From: an uncultured bacterium
GTDB lineage: Bacteria; Patescibacteriota; Minisyncoccia; Phycocordibacterales; CAIRYW01
NCBI GenBank assembly: GCA_903882905.1
Contig: CAIRYW010000004.1
Location: 1 to 49,116, forward strand
DNA length: 49,116 nucleotides
Direction: 5' to 3'
Shown here: one piece after another, positions 18,864 to 28,201 of the stretch
How positions within the stretch are numbered: the stretch's first letter is position 1
Layout of the letters: every line of letters begins with the position of its first letter
The notes under the pieces: generated by a model
Seen by the model: only the letters and a program-made list of their open reading frames with translations
Told to the model about the DNA's origin: nothing
Databases searched by the model: none
Made by a program: the position numbers and the translations under genes

Positions 18864-19817
18864 TTATTTAAGTTCCATCCCTAGTCCTTTTAGAAGTGTT
18901 TTGATTTCCTTAACTCCTTTTGTTCCAAGGCCATCAATTTCTGAAAGGTCTTTTTCCTTTTTTCTAGCAAGACCACCAACTGTTCTGATGTTTGCTCCGA
19001 TTAATGCGTTGATTGTTCTTGCAGACATTTCTACTGACTCAATTCTTGTCTTCATGATTTCATCAACTTCTTCTTTGTTAACTGATGATTTTTCTTCTGG
19101 TTTTTTAACTTCCTCTTCCTCCTCTTCAATAAAACCAACGATTGCTTTGAGTTGTTCAATACTGATTCTGATTGATTTTTCTAGAGCTTCACGAGGAGTA
19201 ATACTTCCATCCGTTTCGATAAAGATTTTTAGTTTGTTGAAGTCGGTGCGATTACCTACGCGCATGTTTTCTACATCGTATCCAACTCTTCTGATTGGGC
19301 TGAAGATAGCATCGAGCGCAATCGTTCCAATTTCAACTCTTTCTTTTTGAATGACCTCTTTTGGCAAATATCCAAGTCCCTTTTCGATATAAATTTCCAT
19401 ATCTAGTTCAGTTCCCTTTTCTGTAATTTCTGCAATAAAGTGATCTGGGTTCATCATTTCAACCTGTCCTGGCAGAGTGATGTCGCCCGCTGTAACCTTC
19501 TTTTCTCCCTTAACATGAAGTCTAAGAAGTTGAGGTTCATCAGTTAGCATGTTGAATCTTACCTTTTTAAGGTTAAGAATAATTGCAACAACGTCCTCCT
19601 TGACGCCTTTGATTGAAGAAAATTCATGACTGACACCCTTTATTTTGATTGAAGTAATAGCGGCACCTTCAATTGATGACAAAACAATTCGTCTTAGTGA
19701 ATTTCCTAGGGTGTGTCCGTATCCTGGATATAGTCCATCGATTTCGTAGGTACCAGAAATAGCATCTTCTTTGATTACTTTTGGTTTTGACGGCACTAAA
19801 ATTTTTGTGTTTGACAT
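18864..19817 (-). CDS. rpoA: DNA-directed RNA polymerase alpha subunit
   Basis: 317 aa; LYPGYGHTLGNSLRRIVLSSIEGAAITSIKIKGVSHEFSSIKGVKEDV; helix-hairpin-helix C-terminus. Confidence 0.97.
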   Translation of the reverse strand: MSNTKILVPSKPKVIKEDAISGTYEIDGLYPGYGHTLGNSLRRIVLSSIEGAAITSIKIKGVSHEFSSIKGVKEDVVAIILNLKKVRFNMLTDEPQLLRLHVKGEKKVTAGDITLPGQVEMMNPDHFIAEITEKGTELDMEIYIEKGLGYLPKEVIQKERVEIGTIALDAIFSPIRRVGYDVENMRVGNRTDFNKLKIFIETDGSITPREALEKSIRISIEQLKAIVGFIEEEEEEVKKPEEKSSVNKEEVDEIMKTRIESVEMSARTINALIGANIRTVGGLARKKEKDLSEIDGLGTKGVKEIKTLLKGLGMELK

Positions 19818-19891
19818 AAATTTGTTTTTATTTGTTATTTAATATGAAAACTAATAAAAAATTATAACTTAAAATTAATAATTTGGCAACC

Positions 19892-20491
19892 CTATCTTCT
19901 ATAAAATTCAAACACTTGAGATAAGTCAAATAATTCGGTTGTACTGTCGTAATGAGGTAAAGCATAAACAGTTGCATCTTTTGTTTTTGAGTCTACGGTG
20001 ATCCATGTAGATTTTGCAGCATTCTTGATTTTTTCATCAATATTTACAAAAACTGGTTTTGCCAAACTTTCCTTTCTGATTGAAATTATGTCACCTTTCT
20101 TAACATTAAATGAAGGAATGTTGGATTTTTTGTTGTTAACCCTTATGTGGCCGTGAGATACAAATTGTCTTGCTTGTCTTCTTGTATCAGCAAACCCTGA
20201 TCTGTAAACTACGTTATCAAGTCTTTGTTCTAATTTTTGGAATAAACCTTCGTTTTGAGCTGTTCCTTCTTTAAGTGAAGCTTTAACATAATTCTTAAAT
20301 TGCTTGTCAGTAATTCCATACAAAAATCTAGCCTTTTGCTTTTCAATTAATTGAGCACCAAAACCAGTCTTCTGTCTTGAAAACTTTGCCTTCTTTCTTT
20401 CTGCACGAGCTTGGTATTTGGCACCTTGAGTTTTCTCAAAGATTCCAGCTCCAAGTCTTCTTGCTATTTTGTATTTTGGTCCTATTTTCAT
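19892..20491 (-). CDS. rpsD: 30S ribosomal protein S4
   Basis: 199 aa; S4 domain RLDNVVYRSGFADTRRQARQFVSHGHIRVNNKK. Confidence 0.97.
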   Translation of the reverse strand: MKIGPKYKIARRLGAGIFEKTQGAKYQARAERKKAKFSRQKTGFGAQLIEKQKARFLYGITDKQFKNYVKASLKEGTAQNEGLFQKLEQRLDNVVYRSGFADTRRQARQFVSHGHIRVNNKKSNIPSFNVKKGDIISIRKESLAKPVFVNIDEKIKNAAKSTWITVDSKTKDATVYALPHYDSTTELFDLSQVFEFYRR

Positions 20492-20533
20492 TTTTAAATT
20501 CTATTTTTAATTCCTGTATAAAATAAATTCCAC

Positions 20534-20965
20534 CTAGACTCTTCGTGGCTTAGGTGGTTTTGGTCCATTGTGTGGAACAGGTGTCATGTCCTTAATTGAG
20601 GTAATGTCAAATGATCCCTTAGAAATAAAACCTCTGATTGATGATTCTCTTCCTGATCCTACTCCTTTTACAACAATCGCTAGCTGTCTCATTCCCATAG
20701 CTACTGCCTTTTCACCAAGTACTTCTCCAACTTTTGCAGCTGCGAATGGGGTACCTTTCTTTGCTCCTCTAAAACCCATGTTTCCACTTGATCCCCATGC
20801 CAAGGTATTTCCTTTACTATCACAAAGGGTGAGAATTGTATTGTTATATGTTGATTTGATACTCAATGTACCACTGTCAAATCTTTTTTTAGAAATTGAA
20901 GTTCCAGCAGCCTTTCCGCCTTTTTCTGAACTACTATCGTTTTTTACAATTCGTTTTTTTCCCAT
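20534..20965 (-). CDS. rpsK: 30S ribosomal protein S11
   Basis: 143 aa; STYNNTILTLCDSKGNTLAWGSSGNMGFRGAKKGTPFAAAKV. Confidence 0.97.
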   Translation of the reverse strand: MGKKRIVKNDSSSEKGGKAAGTSISKKRFDSGTLSIKSTYNNTILTLCDSKGNTLAWGSSGNMGFRGAKKGTPFAAAKVGEVLGEKAVAMGMRQLAIVVKGVGSGRESSIRGFISKGSFDITSIKDMTPVPHNGPKPPKPRRV

Positions 20966-20976
20966 ATTAAATATTA

Positions 20977-21354
20977 TTATTTTTTATCAGCCTTTTTTCT
21001 TCCACTACCCATAGTTTTCTTTGCTCCCTTTAATGTTCGGGCGTTTGTCTTTGTTCTCTGCCCTCTTACTGGAAGACGCTTAGTGTGTCTTGTTCCTCTG
21101 TAACATTTGATTTCCTTTAGTCTTTTTATATTTGAAGAAACTTCTCTTTTTAAATCTCCTTCAAGTTTGAATGATTCAACAATCTTTCTGATTGTGTTTT
21201 CATCTTCTGTTGAAAGTTCATTAGCTCTTTTTTCACCACCAATTTTTGCCTTTTTAAGGATTGATTCAGCCCTTGATCTACCAATTCCAAAAATCGCTGT
21301 TAAAGCGATGTCTAATCTCTTGTTCTCCGGTATTGTGATTCCTAAGACTCTCAT
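20977..21354 (-). CDS. rpsM: 30S ribosomal protein S13
   Basis: 125 aa; RVLGITIPENKRLDIALTAIFGIGRSRA; RGTRHTKRLPVRGQRTKTNARTLKG. Confidence 0.97.
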   Translation of the reverse strand: MRVLGITIPENKRLDIALTAIFGIGRSRAESILKKAKIGGEKRANELSTEDENTIRKIVESFKLEGDLKREVSSNIKRLKEIKCYRGTRHTKRLPVRGQRTKTNARTLKGAKKTMGSGRKKADKK

Positions 21355-21470
21355 TATCCTTGTTTTTGGTTATGTCTTTTATCAGCCTTGCAAACAACCC
21401 TAACAACACCGTCTCTTCTGACGACTATACATTTTGGGCACATTTTTTTGACTGATGCTTTTACTCTCAT
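21354..21470 (-). CDS. rpmJ: 50S ribosomal protein L36 (below the ORF-track size cut-off)
   Basis: Manual translation: [38 protein letters not shown]. Confidence 0.95.
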   Translation of the reverse strand: MRVKASVKKMCPKCIVVRRDGVVRVVCKADKRHNQKQG

Positions 21471-21572
21471 AAAAATTAACTAATTTATATCAATTCTGCT
21501 CTCTAAAACAAAAAAATATAATAGGCACAAATATAACAGAAAAGCCTTTCAAAGTCAAAGGCTATTCATTTG

Positions 21573-21785
21573 TTAATATCTGCGTACTATTCTAGCTTTT
21601 CCTCCGTATGGGTCTTTTTCTAAAGCGACCTTATCTCCAATGAGAACTCGAATCCTGTTAAGTTTCATTTTTCCGGCTAGATAAGCAAGTATTACTTCTC
21701 CACCATCAAGTTCAACTCTGAATAAAGTATCAGGCAATGCCTCAACTACTACTCCAGGTGTTATTTCTTTCTCTTGTTTACTCAT
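21573..21785 (-). CDS. infA: Translation initiation factor IF-1
   Basis: MSKQEKEITPGVVVEALPDTLFRVELDGGEVILAYLAGKMKLNRIRVLIGDKV; internal Met at 21785 is the likely start. Confidence 0.95.
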   Translation of the reverse strand: MSKQEKEITPGVVVEALPDTLFRVELDGGEVILAYLAGKMKLNRIRVLIGDKVALEKDPYGGKARIVRRY

Positions 21786-21842
21786 TGAAACGGATAGGTA
21801 GCATTTTACATTATCTATATATAAAAGCAACCTTTTAGACTG

Positions 21843-23141
21843 TTATTTTATGTTGATTTCAACTTTTGATTCATTGTCTGGTACAGTCAATTTCCAAATT
21901 GGACTAAAAGTAACGTCAGCTGAATCAACACCAGGCAAACTATCAAGTGTTGCGAGTGCACTTCGTCTATTTAATCCAGAAACCGATTTTAATACTTGTG
22001 ACGGACTAATTACTGCTTCAAGAGTTAGATTTCCATTTAACTTTATAGTAAGTGAATCGTTAATTTGGCTAAATGAAACAGACTTTAAATTTGAATTCAA
22101 TATTTTGACATCGTTAGTACCAAGTGTATCTTTTTGACCACCATTTGATGCAACGTTATCTAAAATACTTTTTGCATCTAAAGCAAAAGCATTAATTGTT
22201 CCTGTTACTTTTACTGTTGCACCATCCTGATTTAGCACAGGTGAAGAAGTACCAAAAGTAATTGTATATGCCTGGTCCGGAATAATATATTTTTCTGGTA
22301 GTTGCTTCGAAACTTTACTAATTAATTCCTGTACAATTTTTTGATCTAAATTTTGAGTTGATGTGTCCATCAAAGATTTATCAACTATTGCGATTACCCC
22401 CTGCTCACCACCTCCGATTGAGGTCTTTGACCTAGCAAATATTTGATCAAACTTTGGACTACCTTGAAAAGCAATAATATTTAAGTCTACTAAACCAACA
22501 TTATATTTTTCGCCTGTATCACTTGCTGTAATATCTCCAGCAATGCTTCCGGGAGTTGTTGTACCTGCTTTGATTGATCTTGCTGGTACGGTTAATGTTT
22601 TATCTAATGTAAAAATTAAACCATCAGGTGTCGAAAGTCTTGTGCCACTAACTAATTTTTGTGCAGAAACAGTATTGTTGTAGATTACAATCTTCCCAGC
22701 GGCTTTCGTCGATACTTGTTTTTGGTCAGAACCCTTTACAAAAGTACTATCAGTTACTGATAATGTTAATTGCGAATAACCAACCTCATTGTTTCCTGGA
22801 TTTTTCTTTGCCGAAATATTTTGTGGTACATCAAAAGAAACTACTTTTGGATTTATAGTTATTGTTGCTTTTCCAAAAACAGAACTTATTACAAAGAAAA
22901 GTGAAAAAATTAAAAGTACAGCTACAACCCATATAGCTTTATTTCTTCTACTTGTTTTTTTCTCCTCTTTTGTAGGTTCATCAATTAGTCTTATTGGAAT
23001 TTCTATATTTACTTCCTTTTCCTTAATTTTTATTTCTTCTTTGTGATTTTTTTCTTCCTTTAATTGTTTTTCAGGTATTGGAATATTCCTAATAGATTTT
23101 AGCTGACTCTTGGGAACGATATCACGCATTTCTTTTTTCAT
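21843..23141 (-). CDS. Single-pass membrane protein with baseplate-J/gp47-like extracytoplasmic region
   Basis: 432 aa; charged N-term, one TM, then GKIVIYNNTVSAQKLVSGTRLSTPDGLIFTLDKTLTVPARSIKAGTTTPGSIAGDITAS-type beta repeats. Confidence 0.6.
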   Translation of the reverse strand: MKKEMRDIVPKSQLKSIRNIPIPEKQLKEEKNHKEEIKIKEKEVNIEIPIRLIDEPTKEEKKTSRRNKAIWVVAVLLIFSLFFVISSVFGKATITINPKVVSFDVPQNISAKKNPGNNEVGYSQLTLSVTDSTFVKGSDQKQVSTKAAGKIVIYNNTVSAQKLVSGTRLSTPDGLIFTLDKTLTVPARSIKAGTTTPGSIAGDITASDTGEKYNVGLVDLNIIAFQGSPKFDQIFARSKTSIGGGEQGVIAIVDKSLMDTSTQNLDQKIVQELISKVSKQLPEKYIIPDQAYTITFGTSSPVLNQDGATVKVTGTINAFALDAKSILDNVASNGGQKDTLGTNDVKILNSNLKSVSFSQINDSLTIKLNGNLTLEAVISPSQVLKSVSGLNRRSALATLDSLPGVDSADVTFSPIWKLTVPDNESKVEINIK

Positions 23142-23179
23142 TGTTTATATTTTATACCTAATTAGGCTTTTTCAAAAAT

Positions 23180-24283
23180 CTAAAAATACAAATTTTTGAT
23201 TCCTGAAACAGCTGAAGAAAATAATGAACTTTGTTCTAGATTCTTTGAAAGGAGTAATTTAACGAAATCAACTTTCGTGTTTTGTCCAATGTAATAATCA
23301 GTAAAAATATTTTTTAAAATTAAATTAATATCTTTTGATGAACTCAAAATTACAACTGACTCTAAGTGTCTATCCTTATCAAAATATTTAAATAAAGCCT
23401 TTCTCAAAACCTTTTGACATCTGCGACTAGCTTCTTTCATTATTTCTTCTAAAACTTCCTTTTTTTCCGGGCCTAGATGGCCTTCATTGTACATTTTTAA
23501 TATTGAATCAGCAGAATCAAAATCGCAAGCAAGTTCTATCTCCACAAGGATTCTTAAAAAATAATTTCTTCCAAATGGAACTGAAATACTTTCGGTTACT
23601 CGCTTTTCTTTGACAAAACATATTTCCGTTATTTCATCTTCAGAAAGTACAAGTAAATAATTATCATTATCTACTGTATCAGATATTTCCTCAGTAGAAA
23701 TAGAAGGAAGTGTGTGAACTTTAATCTTAGTTTCTGGAAAATATCTTGCAGTTTCAACCTCAATTTTTTTAAGAATTCTTTTTTCAGCAATATTCAGAAT
23801 AGCCTTGGCTGAAACATGTTTTGCTCGTTTCCCCTTCAAATCCTTTATTTCATAGCCATTTGCAATAATTGAAATTATTCTTGATTCAATTACAGCAAAA
23901 TTTGCATTATTCTCAAGACTCTTAGATTCCAATTCCTTTATTATTTCGTCTTTCTCAACAAAAAATGTTTTGTTTCTTTTTAAGTCAATATTTATTGCAG
24001 TTGAGATATACCAAGGGGCACCAAAAACAAAAAATATTTTACTTGGTTTTTCATTAGAACTTATTTGAAATAATTTGTGCAAAACTTTTTTAAGTGCTAA
24101 AAAAGTTTCATCCTCTAGTGTTTTAGGATCCATATTTTGAGCCAGTTTAAAATTCTCTTTAACAAAAAAAATGTCTTTTTTGTTTTTCAGGCCACTCGAA
24201 AAATATTCAGCTTCAATTTGTCCACTGCTTAAAAATATTATAATTCCAGAACTGTCTTTTTTTTGTGTCGAGAAAAACGTCAC
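23180..24283 (-). CDS. Divergent actin-like ATPase (FtsA/PilM-like) or related hypothetical protein
   Basis: 367 aa; layout similar to PilM/FtsA-like proteins; directly upstream of the baseplate-J-like membrane protein. Confidence 0.45.
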   Translation of the reverse strand: MTFFSTQKKDSSGIIIFLSSGQIEAEYFSSGLKNKKDIFFVKENFKLAQNMDPKTLEDETFLALKKVLHKLFQISSNEKPSKIFFVFGAPWYISTAINIDLKRNKTFFVEKDEIIKELESKSLENNANFAVIESRIISIIANGYEIKDLKGKRAKHVSAKAILNIAEKRILKKIEVETARYFPETKIKVHTLPSISTEEISDTVDNDNYLLVLSEDEITEICFVKEKRVTESISVPFGRNYFLRILVEIELACDFDSADSILKMYNEGHLGPEKKEVLEEIMKEASRRCQKVLRKALFKYFDKDRHLESVVILSSSKDINLILKNIFTDYYIGQNTKVDFVKLLLSKNLEQSSLFSSAVSGIKNLYF

Positions 24284-24307
24284 ACTAAAATTATATCACC
24301 TCTTTAA

Positions 24308-26035
24308 TTATTTTTGATAGTGCAGATTGATCGCTCTTTTAGCTAAATCTTTAAATCTTTTGGAAATAGCTAGTAAATGTTCTGGAACTTCTGGTTTTGC
24401 AACAGAAACTCTATTCCCTTCAAATTTTTGAGTAAGCTCTTTGGAACTACCTCTCAACTTTTTATTTTCCTTCCACCTCCACAACGCCTCAGTTGGACTG
24501 TCTTGTTCATAGTAGACAATTTTTGAAGGACGAAGTTCTGGATTCTCCTTAAAATAAGCTTCCCAATATTCTTCAGATCTAACTGGATCCTTGGCTTGCT
24601 CAAAAGATAAACCCGCTAAGTAAAGCATGTCTTTAATTGATTTTTGAATATCTATATCTATTTCGGGAGTTTTCTTAAAACCTAACAAAGAATGATAACT
24701 AAAAAACATATTAATAATTTTTGGATTACTGGTTTCTAAAATTTCTTCAAGTTTAGATTTAAATTTTTGTAAAGTTTCCCATGTTTGTTTTTCATCAGAT
24801 AAAACATATTCTTCTTTTAAAGAAAGAATTCTTTTGACGTTTGTTGGCAAATTTCCTAGGTATGGAATCATTTCATTAATTAAAACCTGAAACTCTGGTT
24901 TTAAAACTTTTTCACTTAAATTATTAATTAATTCAGTGTTTTCTTTTGGATTCATTTCTGTGTCCAATTCATAACGCGAACCATTTTTAGGACTGACTGA
25001 AGCATTCTTTGGAATAAAAACAACACCGGCATCAATCGGCATTCCTTCTTCATCCTTACTCCAAATCCATTGATTATTATGGTAGTCACCTCCGGCCTGA
25101 TCAAGTTGTCCTGAATAGGCATAGTGAGAAGCTATAAGCGCTGATGGAAAAGCAAAAAATATTTCATTATATTTTTCTGCACCATAATGAGCATCAGCTA
25201 CTTCTTCTGTGGCCACATGAATAGATGTAAAATCCCACAAAGAACCATCATAATGAAGACTTTTAATATCAGAAAAATTTTCTAGATTAGCGAAAGCTTT
25301 TTCTTCACTATCACAACCATCTAAATTAATAAGACCGCGTTTTAAAAAATTTTCTAAAGCTTCATCTTTTGATAATTCACCAACAGATAGAGAAAGTTGG
25401 TTTTTTAATTTTCGACCATTACTCATTGTTGTTTTGAATCCATCCCAATATTTATTTAGACCAGCCCAATGGTTAACTGCACCCAAATGATCTCTGATTC
25501 CTTGTCTTGTCACATGGGTAACCATCTGTGATGGAAAACGATGCAAAAGTAATTCATATTCTTCGATTGATAAAGAAGCTAAATGTTCTGGATTAAAATA
25601 TTTTTTGACATCCTCGGCAGTATATCCAGATTTAGTCCATCTTTCAGTTTCACCATGATAGAAATCATTCAAACGTTTTTCTGTTTTTTGGCGAAAACCT
25701 GGAGATTCAAAAAGAGGTTGCTCTGGTGTAAATTCTAACTCGCCAATTTCTTTTTCCTTTATGCCGATTTCCTCTCTAATTTTTTTTAATTTAAAATAAT
25801 CAGCAAATTGTCTCCAGCCACTTTTGGAAATTTCTTCTAATGTATCTCGCAAACTAGCAAGCTCTTGTTTAGTTTGTTCCAAATGAGTTTCAGTTTGTTC
25901 TTTTTTTTCAAGATCAGAATCTCTTTTTTGAAAACCCTCTTGTCTTTCTTGTCTAATTTCTTGAGCCAAAAGATCACGCTCATCTCGATTGCTTTCTTTT
26001 GAAAAATCTCTTATAAGATCAGGGACTTCTTTCAT
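24308..26035 (-). CDS. Large hypothetical protein with N-terminal coiled coil
   Basis: 575 aa intact ORF; central region HVATEEVADAHYGAEKYNEIFFAFPSALIASHYAY...GVVFIPKNASVSPKNGSRYELD; no family recognised. Confidence 0.75.
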   Translation of the reverse strand: MKEVPDLIRDFSKESNRDERDLLAQEIRQERQEGFQKRDSDLEKKEQTETHLEQTKQELASLRDTLEEISKSGWRQFADYFKLKKIREEIGIKEKEIGELEFTPEQPLFESPGFRQKTEKRLNDFYHGETERWTKSGYTAEDVKKYFNPEHLASLSIEEYELLLHRFPSQMVTHVTRQGIRDHLGAVNHWAGLNKYWDGFKTTMSNGRKLKNQLSLSVGELSKDEALENFLKRGLINLDGCDSEEKAFANLENFSDIKSLHYDGSLWDFTSIHVATEEVADAHYGAEKYNEIFFAFPSALIASHYAYSGQLDQAGGDYHNNQWIWSKDEEGMPIDAGVVFIPKNASVSPKNGSRYELDTEMNPKENTELINNLSEKVLKPEFQVLINEMIPYLGNLPTNVKRILSLKEEYVLSDEKQTWETLQKFKSKLEEILETSNPKIINMFFSYHSLLGFKKTPEIDIDIQKSIKDMLYLAGLSFEQAKDPVRSEEYWEAYFKENPELRPSKIVYYEQDSPTEALWRWKENKKLRGSSKELTQKFEGNRVSVAKPEVPEHLLAISKRFKDLAKRAINLHYQK

Positions 26036-26039
26036 ATAT

Positions 26040-27806
26040 TTATTCTAAAGTCGCTTTTATTCTTCTTACTCCTTGGGAGACAGCTTCTTCTTTTGAGATT
26101 TTAAAATGACCTAGTTCTGAAGTGTTTTTTACATGAGGACCTCCGCAAAATTCCTTTGAAAACGCTTGATCAATTGTATCTCCAATATAATAAACAGTTA
26201 CTTCGTCAGGATATTTTTCTCCAAAAAAATGGAGCGCGCCAGTTTTTTCTGCTTCTTCTTTTTTAAGAGTTACGACATTTACATGAAGAGCTTGTCCAAT
26301 TTTTTCATTCACAATTTCTTCAACTTTTTTCTTTTCCTCGTCAGTCATTTTTTGTGAATGTATAAAGTCAAAACGTAGGCGTTCTGGTGTTATATTGCTT
26401 CCCTTTTGTGAGACGTGGCTGCCTAGTACAGTTCGCAAAGCTTGATGCAATAAATGTGTAGCTGTGTGGTATTGAATGGTTTTTTCATCAGTTCCTCCAA
26501 GACCTCCTTTAAATTTTTTCTCTGCTCCTACTCGAGAAAGGTCTTGGTGTTTTTTGAACTCTTCATCAAATTCTTTATCGTCAACTGAGATATTTTTTTC
26601 TAATGCTAATTCTTTTGTTATTTCAAATGGAAAACCATAAGTAGAAAAAAGTATAAAAGCATCTTTTCCAGAAATTCCATGGGAAGAGATTTTTTCAAAT
26701 TGCTTTATACCGTCTTTCAAAGTTTTTCTAAATTTCTGTTCCTCTTTTTCAATCTCAGTCTTGATAGTTTCTTTTTTTTGTTCTAATACTGGGTAAACAT
26801 TTTTGTATTTTTCAATTACGGTTTCTGCAATCCAAAACAGCGAGCTTGGTTTCATTCCAAGTTTATCAGCGTGCATTACAGCTCTTCGAAGCAGTCTGCG
26901 TAAAACATATCCCTGATCTGTGTTTGAAGGTGTTACATTATCTCCTATAAGAAATACCGAGGTCCTTACGTGATCTGCGACGATTCTTTTTGACCTTTCA
27001 TTATCATCAGTAGCAAATTCATTTATTTTTTCAATTGTATCTGTAAAAAGATCTGTATCAAAAATCGATTTCCATTTTTGGATAACTAAAGTTAATCTCT
27101 CAAGCCCCGCTCCTGTATCAACATTTTGATTATTAAGTTTTCCAATTATTTTTCCATCCTTCTTTTCATATTCCATAAACACATTGTTCCAAATTTCAAC
27201 AACTTTTTGTTCCTTGTCTGCTTGTTTAAACTCCTCGATACTTAAATCACCAAGACCTATTTCAGTTGTATCGTAAAACATTTCTGTATCAGAACCACAT
27301 GGGCCATTTTCACCAACGCTCCACCAGTTTGATTTTGCTCCCATAAAATAAATTCTATTTTTTGGAATACCAACTTTTTCCCATATATCAGCTGAGACAG
27401 TATCTTTTGGTGCATTTGAATCGCCTTCAAAACAAGTAATATAAAGTCTTTTTGGATCAAGTCCAAAACCTTCTTTTGATGTTAAAAGTTCAAAACTCCA
27501 TTTAATTGCGTCTTCTTTAAAATAATCGCCCAAGGACCAATTACCAAGCATTTCAAAAAAAGTGTCATGAGTAGCATCACCAACCTCATCAATATCTTGT
27601 GTGCGAACACATTTTTGAACATCCACAATTCTTTTTCCTTTTGGATGTGGAACTCCTAAAAGATACGGAACAAGAGGTTGCATGCCCGCAGTATTAAAAA
27701 GCACAGATGGGTCATTTTCAGGCACTAAAGGAGCAGATGGAATGACAGCATGTCCCCTTTTCTCAAAAAAATCTAAAAATTTCTGTCGTATTTCTTCTGA
27801 TTGCAT
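26040..27806 (-). CDS. alaS: Alanyl-tRNA synthetase, short form lacking the C-Ala domain
   Basis: Start at MQSEEIRQKFLDFFEKRGHAVIPSAPLVPENDPSVLFNTAGMQPLVPYLLG; editing-site HTATHLLHQ and FCGGPHVKNTSELG; ends right after. Confidence 0.95.
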   Translation of the reverse strand: MQSEEIRQKFLDFFEKRGHAVIPSAPLVPENDPSVLFNTAGMQPLVPYLLGVPHPKGKRIVDVQKCVRTQDIDEVGDATHDTFFEMLGNWSLGDYFKEDAIKWSFELLTSKEGFGLDPKRLYITCFEGDSNAPKDTVSADIWEKVGIPKNRIYFMGAKSNWWSVGENGPCGSDTEMFYDTTEIGLGDLSIEEFKQADKEQKVVEIWNNVFMEYEKKDGKIIGKLNNQNVDTGAGLERLTLVIQKWKSIFDTDLFTDTIEKINEFATDDNERSKRIVADHVRTSVFLIGDNVTPSNTDQGYVLRRLLRRAVMHADKLGMKPSSLFWIAETVIEKYKNVYPVLEQKKETIKTEIEKEEQKFRKTLKDGIKQFEKISSHGISGKDAFILFSTYGFPFEITKELALEKNISVDDKEFDEEFKKHQDLSRVGAEKKFKGGLGGTDEKTIQYHTATHLLHQALRTVLGSHVSQKGSNITPERLRFDFIHSQKMTDEEKKKVEEIVNEKIGQALHVNVVTLKKEEAEKTGALHFFGEKYPDEVTVYYIGDTIDQAFSKEFCGGPHVKNTSELGHFKISKEEAVSQGVRRIKATLE

Positions 27807-27868
27807 GTGAATAAATGTAGCATAAAAGCAACATAAAAAAAATTCCGGAACATTTTGACAATGTCCGG

Positions 27869-28153
27869 CTAGTGGTGGCAACAACTCACTTTCCCACTTA
27901 GATGCTCTTCGGGAATAGTAATTCCACATTTCCGAGCAAGCTCCAATGCTTCTTTCTCATCTTTCTCGGATAATGGTAAGGGGAAATAAGTTCCACCACC
28001 TGGTCCCTGCATTTGTTGTGGTGTGCTGACTTTCAAAAACTGCTGGGCATCTCTCGGTATATAGTTAAAATCTTCGGGAATAGCTTTTCTAAGTATTCCT
28101 CTGATTCTCACGAATCTTTGTCCTGCGGTTTCGGTAGTAGTATCTTGTGACAT
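27869..28153 (-). CDS. Hypothetical protein
   Basis: 94 aa; GC-richer than flanks. Confidence 0.5.
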   Translation of the reverse strand: MSQDTTTETAGQRFVRIRGILRKAIPEDFNYIPRDAQQFLKVSTPQQMQGPGGGTYFPLPLSEKDEKEALELARKCGITIPEEHLSGKVSCCHH

Positions 28154-28201
28154 AAATAACAGTTGTTATATTAATCATACAACATCATCCTAAGGACCGA
28201 C

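Noticed and set aside
18511-19350. 279-aa + strand ORF
   Set aside because: Long antisense ORF over rplQ/rpoA; Ser/Phe/Leu-rich shadow translation typical of reverse-frame AT-rich coding DNA.
20568-21014. 148-aa + strand ORF
   Set aside because: Antisense to rpsK.
21843-23141. Baseplate-J-like similarity as evidence of prophage
   Set aside because: No capsid, tail, terminase or integrase genes; single TM anchor suggests a cellular protein.
27807-27929. 5' extension of alaS in the ORF track
   Set aside because: MQSEEIRQKFLDFF at 27806 is the expected AlaRS start; the extension overlaps the 94-aa gene.
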